The notes: generated by a model from the sequence alone, not told the origin. A DNA stretch of 27,524 nt from an uncultured Alistipes sp. (GCF_902388705.1 NZ_CABMQJ010000029.1:1-27524); one strand, 5' to 3'. Numbered from the stretch's first letter, positions 8,078-16,981 are shown. Numbers and translations: made by a program.

Positions 8078-9148
8078 ATGAAAAAGGCACTGCTCCTGCT
8101 GACTGCCGCGACACTGCTGGCCGGATGCCGTCCGACAGGCTTCCGCTACACCCTCACAGGACATATCGAGGGACTGGACGACTCGGTCGCACTGGTCGAA
8201 TCCGTCACGAAAGACACGCTCGCCATGCTTCCCGCCGCCGACGGCTCGTTCCGCTACAAGGGGCGCTACGACGAACCGACGGAAGCCGCCCTCGTGCGTA
8301 AAAACAAACAAACCGCCGCAGTGTTCTACATCGAGCCGGGCAATATCCGCATCGAAGGCCGCATGAATGCCGAGCAGTCCAGCAACCACGACAACATCGA
8401 GTACTATCCCTCCGGCACCCCGGCCAACGATGCTTTCGGGGCGCACCTGCGGTTCGCGAACCGGGCGCTGCACGCCTACAATTTCGAAGACCACGACAAG
8501 GCCTACCGCGCCGCGCTGCTCGACAGCCTCGTCGGTTCCCCGGCGCGCAACCTCGCGGCCAATACCGACAACATCTTCGGCGTGGCGATGGTCGACGGCG
8601 TTATCCATTACGATGAAAACATTTCGCGGGCCCGGGTCGATTCCATCGTCGGCCTCTTCCCGCTGCACCTGCGCACCTGCCGGCTGATGAAACGCCCCCT
8701 CGAACATATCGAGCGCGTGCTCCGGTCGCGGGAACTCGCCCGATACGTGGATTTCACGGCGAACGACGATAGCGGCAACCCGGTCGCATTGAGCCAGGTC
8801 ATGAAACGCAGCCGCTACCTGCTGCTCGACTTCTGGTTCGCCGACTGCGGGCCCTGCCGCGGGGAGATGCCGCATATCAGGGCTGCCTACGACGCCTATC
8901 GCGACAAGGGATTCGAAGTCGTCGGGCTGTCGACGGACAAAGACGCCGGGGCCTGGAAAAAAGCCATCGCCGAAGACGGGATGGCGTGGATTAACCTGAC
9001 GGACGCCGACAGGCGCGTCTGCGCTCTCTACTCCGTCACCAAATTCCCGACCAACTACCTCATCGACTGTTCGACGGGCAAAGTCGTCGCCCGCGAACTG
9101 CGGGGCAAAGCACTCGCTGCAACCCTCGAAGAACTTTTCAGGCAATAA
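8078..9148 (+). CDS. TlpA/ResA-like thioredoxin-fold lipoprotein
   Basis: 356 residues. The signal ends in LLAGC, so Cys17 is a predicted lipid anchor. Residues 20-100 resemble the DUF4369-type beta-rich domain common in Bacteroidota thioredoxin-like lipoproteins. A helical linker is followed by an AhpC/TSA-Redoxin-type domain from about residue 230. The redox pair is C257-G-P-C260 in DFWFADCGPCRGEMP, and the cis-proline segment is TKFPTNYLID. The family usually has Trp just before the first cysteine, and here it is Asp256. The likely role is a periplasmic thiol-disulfide reductase acting on unknown partners. It sits 24 nt after dapD and 2 nt before the biotin ligase gene. Confidence 0.85.
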   Translation: MKKALLLLTAATLLAGCRPTGFRYTLTGHIEGLDDSVALVESVTKDTLAMLPAADGSFRYKGRYDEPTEAALVRKNKQTAAVFYIEPGNIRIEGRMNAEQSSNHDNIEYYPSGTPANDAFGAHLRFANRALHAYNFEDHDKAYRAALLDSLVGSPARNLAANTDNIFGVAMVDGVIHYDENISRARVDSIVGLFPLHLRTCRLMKRPLEHIERVLRSRELARYVDFTANDDSGNPVALSQVMKRSRYLLLDFWFADCGPCRGEMPHIRAAYDAYRDKGFEVVGLSTDKDAGAWKKAIAEDGMAWINLTDADRRVCALYSVTKFPTNYLIDCSTGKVVARELRGKALAATLEELFRQ

Positions 9149-9150
9149 CC

Positions 9151-9876
9151 ATGATTTACCACATCGCAGAAACCACCTCGACCAACGACGACGCCAAACG
9201 GCCCGAATACCGCCACGGCGACATCGTCTGGGCCGAGCGGCAGACCGCCGGCCGCGGACAGCGCGGACACTCGTGGACAAGTCCCGAGGGCGAAAACCTC
9301 ACCTTCACACTGGTGCTCGAGCCCCGCTTCCTGCCCGTGGGCGAGCAGTTCCTGCTTTCGGAGGCCGTGACGCTGGCCCTTACGGACACATTCGCCGATT
9401 TCGGCGTCGACGCCCGAATCAAGTGGACGAACGACATTTACGTCGGGGACAAAAAACTGGTCGGCATCCTCATCGAGCACAGCTACTCGGGGCAGACCCT
9501 GGCGCGGACCATCGCCGGCATCGGCATCAACGTCAACCAGACGGCCTTCGACCCGGCGCTGCCCAACCCCGTGTCGATGGCGCTGGCCACAGGCCGCACG
9601 TTCGACCGCCGCGAGGTGCTCGACACGTTCCATGCGCGCTGCATGGAGCGTTATGCGCAGCTCGAACAGGGGGCAAAGGAGGCCCTGCAGGAGGAATACC
9701 GGCGTCGTATGTACCGGCTGGGCGAGCTGCACCCGTTCCGCGGCCCCGACGGCACGCTCGTCGAGGCCGCAATCGAGGGCGTGCGCCCCTCGGGCGAACT
9801 GCTTCTCCGCCACACCGACGGCACACGGCACGCATACCTGTTCCGCGAAATCGAGTTCGTAATCGCCGGAAAATAA
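9151..9876 (+). CDS. birA: Biotin--[acetyl-CoA-carboxylase] ligase
   Basis: 241 residues. It activates biotin to biotinyl-AMP and attaches it to the carboxyl carrier protein of acetyl-CoA carboxylase and other biotin enzymes. The biotin/ATP loop GRGQRG is at residues 34-39, followed by KWTNDIYVG (91-99) and KKLVGILIEH, with the C-terminal beta-barrel after residue 190. There is no N-terminal helix-turn-helix, so this is the short, non-repressor class of BirA. The start codon follows the previous stop by only 2 nt, which implies translational coupling. Confidence 0.92.
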   Translation: MIYHIAETTSTNDDAKRPEYRHGDIVWAERQTAGRGQRGHSWTSPEGENLTFTLVLEPRFLPVGEQFLLSEAVTLALTDTFADFGVDARIKWTNDIYVGDKKLVGILIEHSYSGQTLARTIAGIGINVNQTAFDPALPNPVSMALATGRTFDRREVLDTFHARCMERYAQLEQGAKEALQEEYRRRMYRLGELHPFRGPDGTLVEAAIEGVRPSGELLLRHTDGTRHAYLFREIEFVIAGK

Positions 9877-9902
9877 CGGGACGGCACCCGTATACCCATG
9901 AG

Positions 9903-9934
9903 TTGCCGAACCGGCCGTTGACAGGATATATTTT
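9903..9934 (+). promoter_or_regulatory. Candidate promoter of the glycosyltransferase gene
   Basis: TTG at 9903-9905, 21 nt spacer, then TATATTTT at 9927-9934, one mismatch from TAnnTTTG. The ATG is at 9945. Confidence 0.38.
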
Positions 9935-9944
9935 CAGTTGAAGT

Positions 9945-11153
9945 ATGAATATATTGATTGTTTGCAATTACTTTTACCCCAACAACTGTATCGCCTCATT
10001 CAGGCTCAATGCCTTCGCCAAATATTTTCGGGAAGCGGGGCATTCGGTGAGCGTCGTGACCGAAGGCGACCGCGACCAAACGACAATGTGGCACGGATGC
10101 GAAGTCCACTATGTGAAAGACCCGGTGTTAACCCCGTCGCAAATGGATTCCCTCCTGTTTCGCAGAAAGAAATGGACTCCCCGGCGCATCTTGACGGCCT
10201 TGCAAGGACGCTTATTGCTCGATTACAAAAGACTATGGCAATTCAGGGCATACAGGAAAGCGCATGAACTCACAAGCAGCCGGCGGTTCGATGTCGTATT
10301 AAGTTCATACGGCAACCTCTCCTCGCATCAGGTCGCATACAGATTACACAGGGAAGCACGGTTTTATTGGATTGCCGACATGCGCGACGAGATGTCGAAA
10401 TGGCCCTGGATGTCATCGATAAACAGACGGCGGCTCCTCTCGTATGAGCGCAAAATCCTGAAAGAGGCGGATCTGGTATTGTCCGTATCGGCCCCCCTCG
10501 TCGAAGACTTCAAACAAACCGGCGGGGGAACCGACAAGGTCATCGAAATAACGAACGGGTACGATTATGAAGAGATTCACAGCGTTTCGTTCCAACCCGT
10601 CTACACCATGGCATTCACAGGTCATTTTCATAATCTGATTACTCCGGACAAATGGTTCAGGGCCTTCTCCGAGCTCATCGCCGAGGGAGCTGTTCCGGCC
10701 GACAGCCGGATACTCGTCATAGGGAACAACATACCGCTGTCCGTTCCCGAAAACATGAAGTCGAACGTATTTCAGCTCCGGCAGGTCAATCACGACGAAG
10801 TCATACGGAAAACGCAGGAGGCCGACACGCTGGTCGTCGTGCACCCCAAGGGACGAAAAGGCGTCTACACCGGCAAACTGTTCGACTACCTGGCCACCAA
10901 CAAACCGATTCTGGCCATCTGCGACCCCGACGACGTTATCGCCTCCCTGCTCGAAGAGACGCATTCCGGCTTCACCGCGGACGAATCGGACAACGAGGAT
11001 GTCAAGCGGATGCTCCTGCGCTGCTATTCGCTCTGGAAGAACAAGGAGGTGCTGCCCCGCGACTGGGACAAGATACGGCAATATACCCGTAAGAATCAAG
11101 TGAAAAAACTGCTCGAATATCTGGCAGGGCAGGAAGCCCTGAAACAGAGTTGA
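9945..11153 (+). CDS. Glycosyltransferase, GT4/GT-B type
   Basis: 402 residues and probably cytoplasmic or membrane-associated. The N-terminus (MNILIVCNYFYPNNCIASFR, then FAKYFREAGHSVSVVTEGD) matches the acceptor-side Rossmann domain of GT-B enzymes that build surface polysaccharides. The C-terminal domain has VVVHPKGRKGVYTGKLFDYL followed by ATNKPILAICDPDD, which resembles the donor-binding region of GT4 family members. The usual E-x7-E signature is not clean, so the donor sugar cannot be guessed. The gene is convergent with the wbp/flippase operon and lies next to it, so it probably contributes to the same glycan. GC content drops slightly compared with birA. Confidence 0.8.
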   Translation: MNILIVCNYFYPNNCIASFRLNAFAKYFREAGHSVSVVTEGDRDQTTMWHGCEVHYVKDPVLTPSQMDSLLFRRKKWTPRRILTALQGRLLLDYKRLWQFRAYRKAHELTSSRRFDVVLSSYGNLSSHQVAYRLHREARFYWIADMRDEMSKWPWMSSINRRRLLSYERKILKEADLVLSVSAPLVEDFKQTGGGTDKVIEITNGYDYEEIHSVSFQPVYTMAFTGHFHNLITPDKWFRAFSELIAEGAVPADSRILVIGNNIPLSVPENMKSNVFQLRQVNHDEVIRKTQEADTLVVVHPKGRKGVYTGKLFDYLATNKPILAICDPDDVIASLLEETHSGFTADESDNEDVKRMLLRCYSLWKNKEVLPRDWDKIRQYTRKNQVKKLLEYLAGQEALKQS

Positions 11154-11255
11154 CCGGCGGCTTGCGACCCGGAACCTCCGGCCTGCGCCCATGAAAGCCG
11201 GACGGCAGCGATTCCGCCCCGGCCCGGCAGCCGGCGACAGCAAGCGCAGGAAGCG

Positions 11256-12770
11256 TTATGTGCGGTTCGGCCGTATGAGCGAGAGCACGGGGCCGAACAG
11301 CTGTACATAGCGGATTCCCGCCCGCAACGAAAGCGGCACGTATAACAACAGACAGACGGCAAAGCCCACCGACACGACGGCAAGATGATGCGTCATACCG
11401 GTCAGGGCGACGGTCAGCCGGGCCGCCGCACAGGCTGCAGCCGATGCGAGCAGAATAATCAGCAGCATCCTCCACGGCATCAGCCCCGCCAGAGAAGTCC
11501 GCAGCAGGCGGGCGGTGGTCATCATCAGCATGAACAGGCAGCAGAGCGTGCAGGCCGTGGCAATGACCGCAATGGCCCGCAGCGAGGGAAACGCCATGAC
11601 GCACCACAGGTCGAGCCCTACGATGAGCACAGCCGTGGCAAAATGTGCCCGGGCAAAGGCTTTGCCCTGCCCCAGGGCGAACAGGACAGGGGCGTAAGGC
11701 ATGATACGCGCCAGGTTGATGACGGTGACAATCCGAAACAGGCCGGCCGCCTCCCGATACCCGTCCCCATAAAGCAGGCAGATAATCTCGGGAGCGAAAA
11801 CACAGCAGAATACAGATAACGGATAAATGACCGACGAGGATTTGACGACAGCCGCTTTCCACAGTCGGACAAACTGACTGCTGTCGGCCCCGGCCGCCGA
11901 CATCCTCGAAAATTCCGGCAGCAGCACCCCAGCCACGGCTCCGATAACCATTCCGGCCAGCGGAAGTTCACGGTAACCGTTCGAGAACAGGGCGAAATCC
12001 TCGACACCCAGATAGCGGCTCACGAAGAACTGACTCGACGAACTGATTACAAATCCGTACATACCCGAGGCAAACACCGGCATGGAGAAGCGGAACAGCT
12101 CTGCGACGGTCAACCGGGTCTTCACCCGGGATACATTCCGAAACGGGATGAACGACAACTTCAGCCCGACCAAACAGGAAACCAACGACGAAAGGACGAA
12201 ACCGACGACCGCTCCCGACACCCCCGCCCCGAAAACCACGACCGGCAGCACGACACATGCAATCATGAAAAGGCGGCTTACGGTCACATACACGGCCACG
12301 AGGTGCGATTTGCCGTACACGATCAGAATATTCTCCACCCCCATGACAGGCATCAGCAGCAGAGGCGCTGCGGCAAACAGCCTCAAGGGCTCCGCCAGCA
12401 ACGCATTGCCGAGCCATCGGGCTATCGGGGCGGCCTCCCAAAGCAAAAAACATGAGAAAACGGACGCCAGGGCCAGAAACAACACATTCAGTTTGCATAC
12501 GACATCCCGGCCCTCCTCCGGCGATACGCGGGCCAGGTAATAAGAATATGCTTTGGGCAGTCCCAGCGAAAAGACGACCAGCAACGTATTGTAGACATAC
12601 AACACCTGGCTGTAAGTGCCATACTCCGAAGTCGTCATGTAACGGCAGAGTATCGCCTGCAAGACCAGCGTCACGCTCAACGACGACAGATTAGCCACGG
12701 CCAGCCACAAAGCCTGCAACGTGCGGCTCTTACCGGTTCTTTCGCTCACAGGGAAGGAGTACCTTTTCAT
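11256..12770 (-). CDS. Wzx-type oligosaccharide flippase
   Basis: 504 residues with about 12-14 hydrophobic segments across the whole length. The N-terminus (SRTLQALWLAVANLSSLSVT, ILCRYMTTSEYGTYSQVLYV) is typical of the MATE/PST family of polysaccharide exporters. The 'LGLPKAYSYYLAR' and 'IVYGKSHLVAVYV' loops support this. It should move lipid-linked oligosaccharide units across the inner membrane. It is the last gene of the wbp-like operon, 27 nt after the dehydrogenase. No Wzy polymerase or chain-length regulator is in the window. Confidence 0.88.
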   Translation of the reverse strand: MKRYSFPVSERTGKSRTLQALWLAVANLSSLSVTLVLQAILCRYMTTSEYGTYSQVLYVYNTLLVVFSLGLPKAYSYYLARVSPEEGRDVVCKLNVLFLALASVFSCFLLWEAAPIARWLGNALLAEPLRLFAAAPLLLMPVMGVENILIVYGKSHLVAVYVTVSRLFMIACVVLPVVVFGAGVSGAVVGFVLSSLVSCLVGLKLSFIPFRNVSRVKTRLTVAELFRFSMPVFASGMYGFVISSSSQFFVSRYLGVEDFALFSNGYRELPLAGMVIGAVAGVLLPEFSRMSAAGADSSQFVRLWKAAVVKSSSVIYPLSVFCCVFAPEIICLLYGDGYREAAGLFRIVTVINLARIMPYAPVLFALGQGKAFARAHFATAVLIVGLDLWCVMAFPSLRAIAVIATACTLCCLFMLMMTTARLLRTSLAGLMPWRMLLIILLASAAACAAARLTVALTGMTHHLAVVSVGFAVCLLLYVPLSLRAGIRYVQLFGPVLSLIRPNRT

Positions 12771-12797
12771 TCCTCATGCCATACGCCCCGGCAGCCC

Positions 12798-14075
12798 TTA
12801 CAGGCTCCAGTACCCGAGTGATTCAATCCGGCCTTTATACAATCCGCGAATATCGCCCAAGAGGGCCGGCCCGCGGGAAATAGAGCGGAAATAGGCGTCG
12901 TCGAACCCGCGGTAAGCATCGTGTGCCACGGCCACGATAATGAGATCGTAGGGCGGCTGCAAAGCCGGCACCAGCCGAATTCCGTACATGTCATAGACTT
13001 TATCGGGCCCGGCACAGGGATCGGTCACATCGACGCTTATCCCCTCCCGCTCCAGCAAGCCGACCATATCGGCAACCCGGGAGTTGCGTATGTCGTCGAT
13101 GTTTTCCTTGTAGGTAACCCCCATCAGCAGGGCCCTCGCCCCGTGCCGGTCGCGTCGCATGGCCGAAAGCAGCGACCGCACCACGTACGCCGCCATGCCG
13201 TCGTTCACGGCGCATCCCGAACTCGTGACCGGCATTTCGACACCCAGCTTCGAAGCGGCCGAAACAAGATAAAACGGATCGACAGGGATGCAATGCCCTC
13301 CTACCAGTCCCGGCCTGTATTTTACAAAATTCCATTTGGACGAGGCCGCATCGATGACCTCTCCCATATCGATTCCCATACACGAGAACAACCGCTGCAA
13401 TTCGTTCATCAGGGCGATATTGACACAACGCTGCACGTTCTCGACCATCTTGGCGGCTTCGGCCACCCGGATGCCCGATGCCTTGCAGAGGGTGGCCGAC
13501 ACGGCCTCCGCATACACGCGCGCGATCTGGTTCAGCGCCTCTTCATCGTTCGCCGACACGATTTTGGAGGTGTTCGAAAACGTGTGCTCCGAATCGTTGG
13601 GGTTGATGCGCTCGGGCGAATATCCCACCTTGAAGTCCCCGCCGAGCTTCAAACGGGAGCCCTTTTCCAGCAACGGCACGCATTCCTGCTCGGTGCATCC
13701 GGGATAGACCGTGGATTCATATACGACGTAATCGCCCCGTTTCAGGTAGCGCGCCACGGTACGTGTCGCCTCGATAAGACAGGTCAAATCGGGCTCCTTG
13801 CGCGCATCGACCGGCGTAGGCACCGTGACGATATAAAAAGCGGCTTGGGACAACGCCTCTTCCGAAGAGGTGAAGCGGATGCTCCCGCAGCCGTCGCCGT
13901 ACATTTTACGCAGTTCTTCAATATGGCCGGCATCCCTATCATACCCCACCACGTCGAAATACCGGGCAAACTTCAGCGCCACAGGCACCCCCACATATCC
14001 CAGCCCGATTACGGCCAACGACGCCTCCCGGGCGATCAGCCGATCATATATCATCTTCTTCATAAACACATCCAT
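12798..14075 (-). CDS. UDP-N-acetylhexosamine 6-dehydrogenase (WbpA/TviB-like)
   Basis: 425 residues. It should oxidise C6 of a UDP-HexNAc, most likely UDP-GlcNAc, to the uronic acid using two NAD. The Rossmann motif GLGYVG is at residues 24-29, YESTVYPGCTE at 119-129, SPERINPND at 153-161, and the catalytic cysteine is C262 in GGHCIPVDP. These fit the WbpA/WbpO/TviB branch better than UDP-glucose dehydrogenase. The start is uncertain: ATGs at 14075, 14063 and 14054 are all in frame, and each overlaps the end of the acetyltransferase gene. Together with the next three genes it completes the wbpA-B-E-D set, so UDP-GlcNAc is the likely substrate. Confidence 0.88.
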   Translation of the reverse strand: MDVFMKKMIYDRLIAREASLAVIGLGYVGVPVALKFARYFDVVGYDRDAGHIEELRKMYGDGCGSIRFTSSEEALSQAAFYIVTVPTPVDARKEPDLTCLIEATRTVARYLKRGDYVVYESTVYPGCTEQECVPLLEKGSRLKLGGDFKVGYSPERINPNDSEHTFSNTSKIVSANDEEALNQIARVYAEAVSATLCKASGIRVAEAAKMVENVQRCVNIALMNELQRLFSCMGIDMGEVIDAASSKWNFVKYRPGLVGGHCIPVDPFYLVSAASKLGVEMPVTSSGCAVNDGMAAYVVRSLLSAMRRDRHGARALLMGVTYKENIDDIRNSRVADMVGLLEREGISVDVTDPCAGPDKVYDMYGIRLVPALQPPYDLIIVAVAHDAYRGFDDAYFRSISRGPALLGDIRGLYKGRIESLGYWSL

Positions 14076-14625
14076 TGGCCATGCGATAGGTACGCCCCGA
14101 TTCCCTGCACACGGCCATCCCCGTTTCGTCGAATTCCAACTTGTGCCCCAGGCGGCTCATCCACCCCACCACACGTGCGGGCACACCCTCCACAAGGGCA
14201 TAATCGGGAACCGGGTGCGTAACGACGGCCCCCGCACCGATAAACGCATATCGGCCGATTTCGACACCGCATACGATGGTGGCATTGGCCCCCACGGTAG
14301 CTCCCCGGCGCACGACGGTGGGTTTATACTGGTCCTTGCGCGAAATCTCGCTCCTGGGATTCTTGACGTTGGTAAAAACGCATGAGGGGCCCAAGAAAAC
14401 ATAATCCTCGCAAATCACGCCCGAATAAATCGACACATTGTTCTGCACCTTTACCTGACGGCCCAGCCGCACGTCCGGTGCAATCATGACATTCTGTCCG
14501 ATGTTGCACGACGGCCCCAGCACGGCCCCGCCCATTATATGCGAGAAATGCCAGATTCTGCAACCCGGGCCTATGACCGCCCCGTCGTCTATGACCGAGG
14601 AGGGATGAACGAACGTTTCACTCAT
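14044..14625 (-). CDS. UDP-2-acetamido-3-amino-2,3-dideoxy-glucuronate N-acetyltransferase (WbpD/WlbB-like)
   Basis: 193 residues of hexapeptide repeats forming a left-handed beta-helix: ETFVHPSSVIDDGAVIGPGC, IWHFSHIMGGAVLGPSCNIG, NVSIYSGVICEDYVFLGPSC. The segment VFTNVKNPRSE followed by PTVVRRGATVGANATIVCGV is characteristic of the WbpD/WlbB group. That group acetylates the 3-amino group of UDP-GlcNAc(3NH2)A using acetyl-CoA. The start overlaps the aminotransferase stop by 8 nt and its end overlaps the dehydrogenase start, so translation is coupled through the operon. Confidence 0.88.
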   Translation of the reverse strand: MSETFVHPSSVIDDGAVIGPGCRIWHFSHIMGGAVLGPSCNIGQNVMIAPDVRLGRQVKVQNNVSIYSGVICEDYVFLGPSCVFTNVKNPRSEISRKDQYKPTVVRRGATVGANATIVCGVEIGRYAFIGAGAVVTHPVPDYALVEGVPARVVGWMSRLGHKLEFDETGMAVCRESGRTYRMANGCVYEEDDI

Positions 14626-15760
14626 GGCATCGTTTTTCGTTATCGGTAAAATAGCGGCATACGGCGTCCGCCACCCGCTCCACCTCCGCGTCGGTCAGTT
14701 CGCTGTCCATCGGAAGCGACAGTACCGTCGCCGGCAATGTCCCGGCATGGCGCATCGCGGGGTCGCAGACGCAGGCGTCCCGGTATGCAGGCTGTTCGCA
14801 CAAGGTCCCGGGATAATAGACCATGGAGGGTATGCCCTCTTTCGCGAGTGCGGCCCGAAGTCCGTCCCGGCACTCCGCGGGCACCCTGACGGTGTACTGG
14901 TGGTAGACGTGAGTAGCGTACGCCGCCCCGGCCGGAGTCACGACCGACGGCAGGCCGCCCATGCGCTCCGTGTAACGTGCCGCCACGCTCCGGCGGGCGG
15001 CAATCCATGCCCCGAGCCGGGGCAGCTTGACCCGCAGCACAGCGGCCTGCAACGTGTCGAGCCGCGAATTCAGCCCGACGTACCGGCTGTCGTATTTGGT
15101 GAACCAACCGTGGCTGCCCAAAGCCCGGATGCGGGCGGCCAGCTCGTCGTCGTCGGTGAATACCGCGCCGCCGTCGCCATAACAGCCCAGCACCTTGGAG
15201 GGAAAGAACGAAGTGCACCCGATCTCCCCGACCGTACCCGCATAGCGGCTCGTTCCATCGGGCATGCGGCATACGGCGCCCAGCGACTGAGCGTTGTCCT
15301 CGATTATCTTCAGCCCGTGCTCCTTCGCGATGGCCGTGAACGCAGCCATATCGCACGGCAGGCCGAACAGGTGGACGGGAATGATGACCCGGGTACGCCC
15401 CGACACCAGGCGGGCGACGCTCGCCGGATCGATGTTGAACGTACGCGGATCGACGTCGGCGAAGACCGGGACGCCCCCCAGCAACAGCACCGTTTCGGCC
15501 ACGGCAGCGAATGCAAAGGCCGGGACAATCACCTCGTCGCCCCGTTGCAGCCCCACGGCCAGCAGCGACAGCAGGAGCGCATCGGTGCCGTTGCCGCAGG
15601 CGATACAATGCCGCACCTCCAGCCATTGGGCCAACTCCTGCTCGAACAGCCCGACCGCAGGGCCCTTGATGAACGCGGATTGTGCGATGACTTCTCCCAT
15701 CGCACGCTCCACCTCATCGCGAATGCCGAGGTACTGCCTGTGTAAATCCACCATTTTCAT
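14618..15760 (-). CDS. DegT/DnrJ/EryC1-type sugar aminotransferase (WbpE/WlbC-like)
   Basis: 380 residues. This PLP enzyme should transfer an amino group from glutamate to the 3-keto-uronate made by the WbpB-like enzyme. The N-terminus MKMVDLHRQYLGIRDEVERA is typical. GNGTDALLLSL (57-67) binds the PLP phosphate, D155 in IIEDNAQSLGA contacts the pyridine nitrogen, and the Schiff-base lysine is K189 in SFFPSKVLGCYGDGGA. The oxidoreductase gene lies 24 nt upstream. Confidence 0.9.
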   Translation of the reverse strand: MKMVDLHRQYLGIRDEVERAMGEVIAQSAFIKGPAVGLFEQELAQWLEVRHCIACGNGTDALLLSLLAVGLQRGDEVIVPAFAFAAVAETVLLLGGVPVFADVDPRTFNIDPASVARLVSGRTRVIIPVHLFGLPCDMAAFTAIAKEHGLKIIEDNAQSLGAVCRMPDGTSRYAGTVGEIGCTSFFPSKVLGCYGDGGAVFTDDDELAARIRALGSHGWFTKYDSRYVGLNSRLDTLQAAVLRVKLPRLGAWIAARRSVAARYTERMGGLPSVVTPAGAAYATHVYHQYTVRVPAECRDGLRAALAKEGIPSMVYYPGTLCEQPAYRDACVCDPAMRHAGTLPATVLSLPMDSELTDAEVERVADAVCRYFTDNEKRCHE

Positions 15761-15784
15761 CGTTCCGGTTTTTTCGACTCGCCC

Positions 15785-16732
15785 CTACAAATTCCGCAGC
15801 AACGGATGATAATCCCCCGTCAAACCGCTCACCGCCGCCTTGCGTATGTTTTCGAGCGTATGGATGGAACACATTGCATCGTCGACCGAAAAACCTTTGC
15901 CGGCAAGTATTCGTTCGTAACTCAACGTATGGAGATCGGTGAACCCGTTTGTAAAGTCGAATTTCTCTCCGTTTACAATAAGGTGTCTGTAAGGGGACAT
16001 GGGTTTTTCGCCCGACACAGGGCGATGATCGGCGTTAACGCTCAAAAAATACCTGACGCGGGCTCTCTTCAACTGCAGAAACCCGGCGGAACAAGCGGGC
16101 GCCGAACGATGCAGCACCACCTTTTCGGCCGGCCCGAATATCCAATGCAGCATGTCGATGAAATGGATGCCGATATTGGCCACCACACCTCCGCTTTTGA
16201 GCGAATCGCCTTTCCAGGAAGCGGCGTACCAACTCCCCCTGGGGGTAATATAAGTAAGGTCTATGTCATAAATTGTCGGGGGGGGGTCGTTGTCCACCAT
16301 CCGTTTCAGCCGCTCTATTTCCGGATGAAGACGCAATTGCAATATAGGGGAAATATGTCTGCCAGCGGCTTGCCGGCAGGCCTCCATCCTGCGCAGCTCA
16401 TCCGGTGTCAGAGCCAGCGGCTTCTCACAGATTACATCGAGCCCCGCTTCCAAGCCCATGATTGTATGGGTGCAATGGAGGTAATTCGGAGTGCAGACCG
16501 TCAGGTACTCCGCATGGCCCGCAGCCATGTGCTTTTTGAAATCGTTCGAATCGGTCGTAAAACGAACTCGGGGAAAATATCCGTCGATCATCCCCACACT
16601 GTCAAATACATCGTGTGCCGCCACCAGTTCGCATTTCAGCGAACGCATGGCGTTCAAATGCCTTGGAGCTATGTATCCCGCGACACCTATGATCGCAAAT
16701 TTCCGTGACTCGGTCGCCTCTCCCCTTGTCAT
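15785..16732 (-). CDS. Gfo/Idh/MocA-type UDP-GlcNAcA 3-dehydrogenase (WbpB/WlbA-like) with internal C9 tract
   Basis: 315 residues from the ATG at 16732, which lies just after a promoter; the 14-codon extension upstream would overlap it. The enzyme should oxidise C3 of UDP-GlcNAcA. Characterised WbpB/WlbA enzymes recycle their bound NAD with 2-oxoglutarate and are coupled to the aminotransferase. The nucleotide-binding start is KFAIIGVAGYIAPRHLNAM, typical of WlbA. The EKP motif (ICEKP, K104) and IGIHFIDMLHWIFG follow. Codons 149-152 (D-P-P-P) contain nine consecutive C on the coding strand (16278-16286), in frame here. One base gained or lost would truncate the protein at midpoint. It is the first gene of the sugar operon. 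Confidence 0.88.
   Translation of the reverse strand: MTRGEATESRKFAIIGVAGYIAPRHLNAMRSLKCELVAAHDVFDSVGMIDGYFPRVRFTTDSNDFKKHMAAGHAEYLTVCTPNYLHCTHTIMGLEAGLDVICEKPLALTPDELRRMEACRQAAGRHISPILQLRLHPEIERLKRMVDNDPPPTIYDIDLTYITPRGSWYAASWKGDSLKSGGVVANIGIHFIDMLHWIFGPAEKVVLHRSAPACSAGFLQLKRARVRYFLSVNADHRPVSGEKPMSPYRHLIVNGEKFDFTNGFTDLHTLSYERILAGKGFSVDDAMCSIHTLENIRKAAVSGLTGDYHPLLRNL
16278..16286 (-). repeat. C9 homopolymer inside the wbpB-like gene
   Basis: Nine G on the plus strand, nine C on the coding strand, encoding the end of Asp149 and Pro150-152. The tract is long enough to be prone to slippage. The reading frame is intact in this sequence. Confidence 0.9.
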
Positions 16733-16760
16733 ATCCTGTGATGCAATCTCAATTTTGCCG

Positions 16761-16791
16761 CAAAAATAATACATATTGGTATTTTATGCAA
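16761..16791 (-). promoter_or_regulatory. Promoter of the wbp-like sugar operon
   Basis: On the minus strand TTG (16791-16789), 20 nt spacer, TATTTTTG (16768-16761), an exact TAnnTTTG. The ATG at 16732 is 28 nt after the box. No other clear promoter is seen before any of the following four genes. Confidence 0.68.
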
Positions 16792-16799
16792 GACATTCC

Positions 16800-16945
16800 G
16801 CCAAACGGATGCAATCAGTACCGGATTCACAATTATTCCTCCGTTCGATCCTCCCGGCGTCGAAAGCGGGGCCGGATGCGAACGCCACTCCCGAAACAGC
16901 GGCACATCAACATTTTTGTGCCTGCCCCGTCTTTGCGAATACACA
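16800..16945. other. Intergenic stretch without a recognised gene
   Basis: Between the sugar-operon promoter and the terminator hairpin. Both strands have short open frames, but the peptides look random and one runs through the hairpin. I see no RNA gene or repeat here. Confidence 0.5.
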
Positions 16946-16981
16946 AAAGTGCCGTTCACCACAGATGGTGAACGGCACTTT
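16946..16981 (-). terminator. Terminator of the left secreted-protein cluster
   Basis: A 15-bp perfect stem, 16946-16960 (AAAGTGCCGTTCACC) with 16967-16981, has a 6-nt loop. On the minus strand it is followed by a T-rich stretch (TTTTGTGT). It lies downstream of the minus-strand secreted-protein genes and the debris of a third copy. Confidence 0.72.

Noticed and set aside
7154..9280. A 708-codon open frame on the minus strand across dapD, the TlpA-like gene and birA
   Set aside because: It covers three well-supported plus-strand genes and has no recognisable features.
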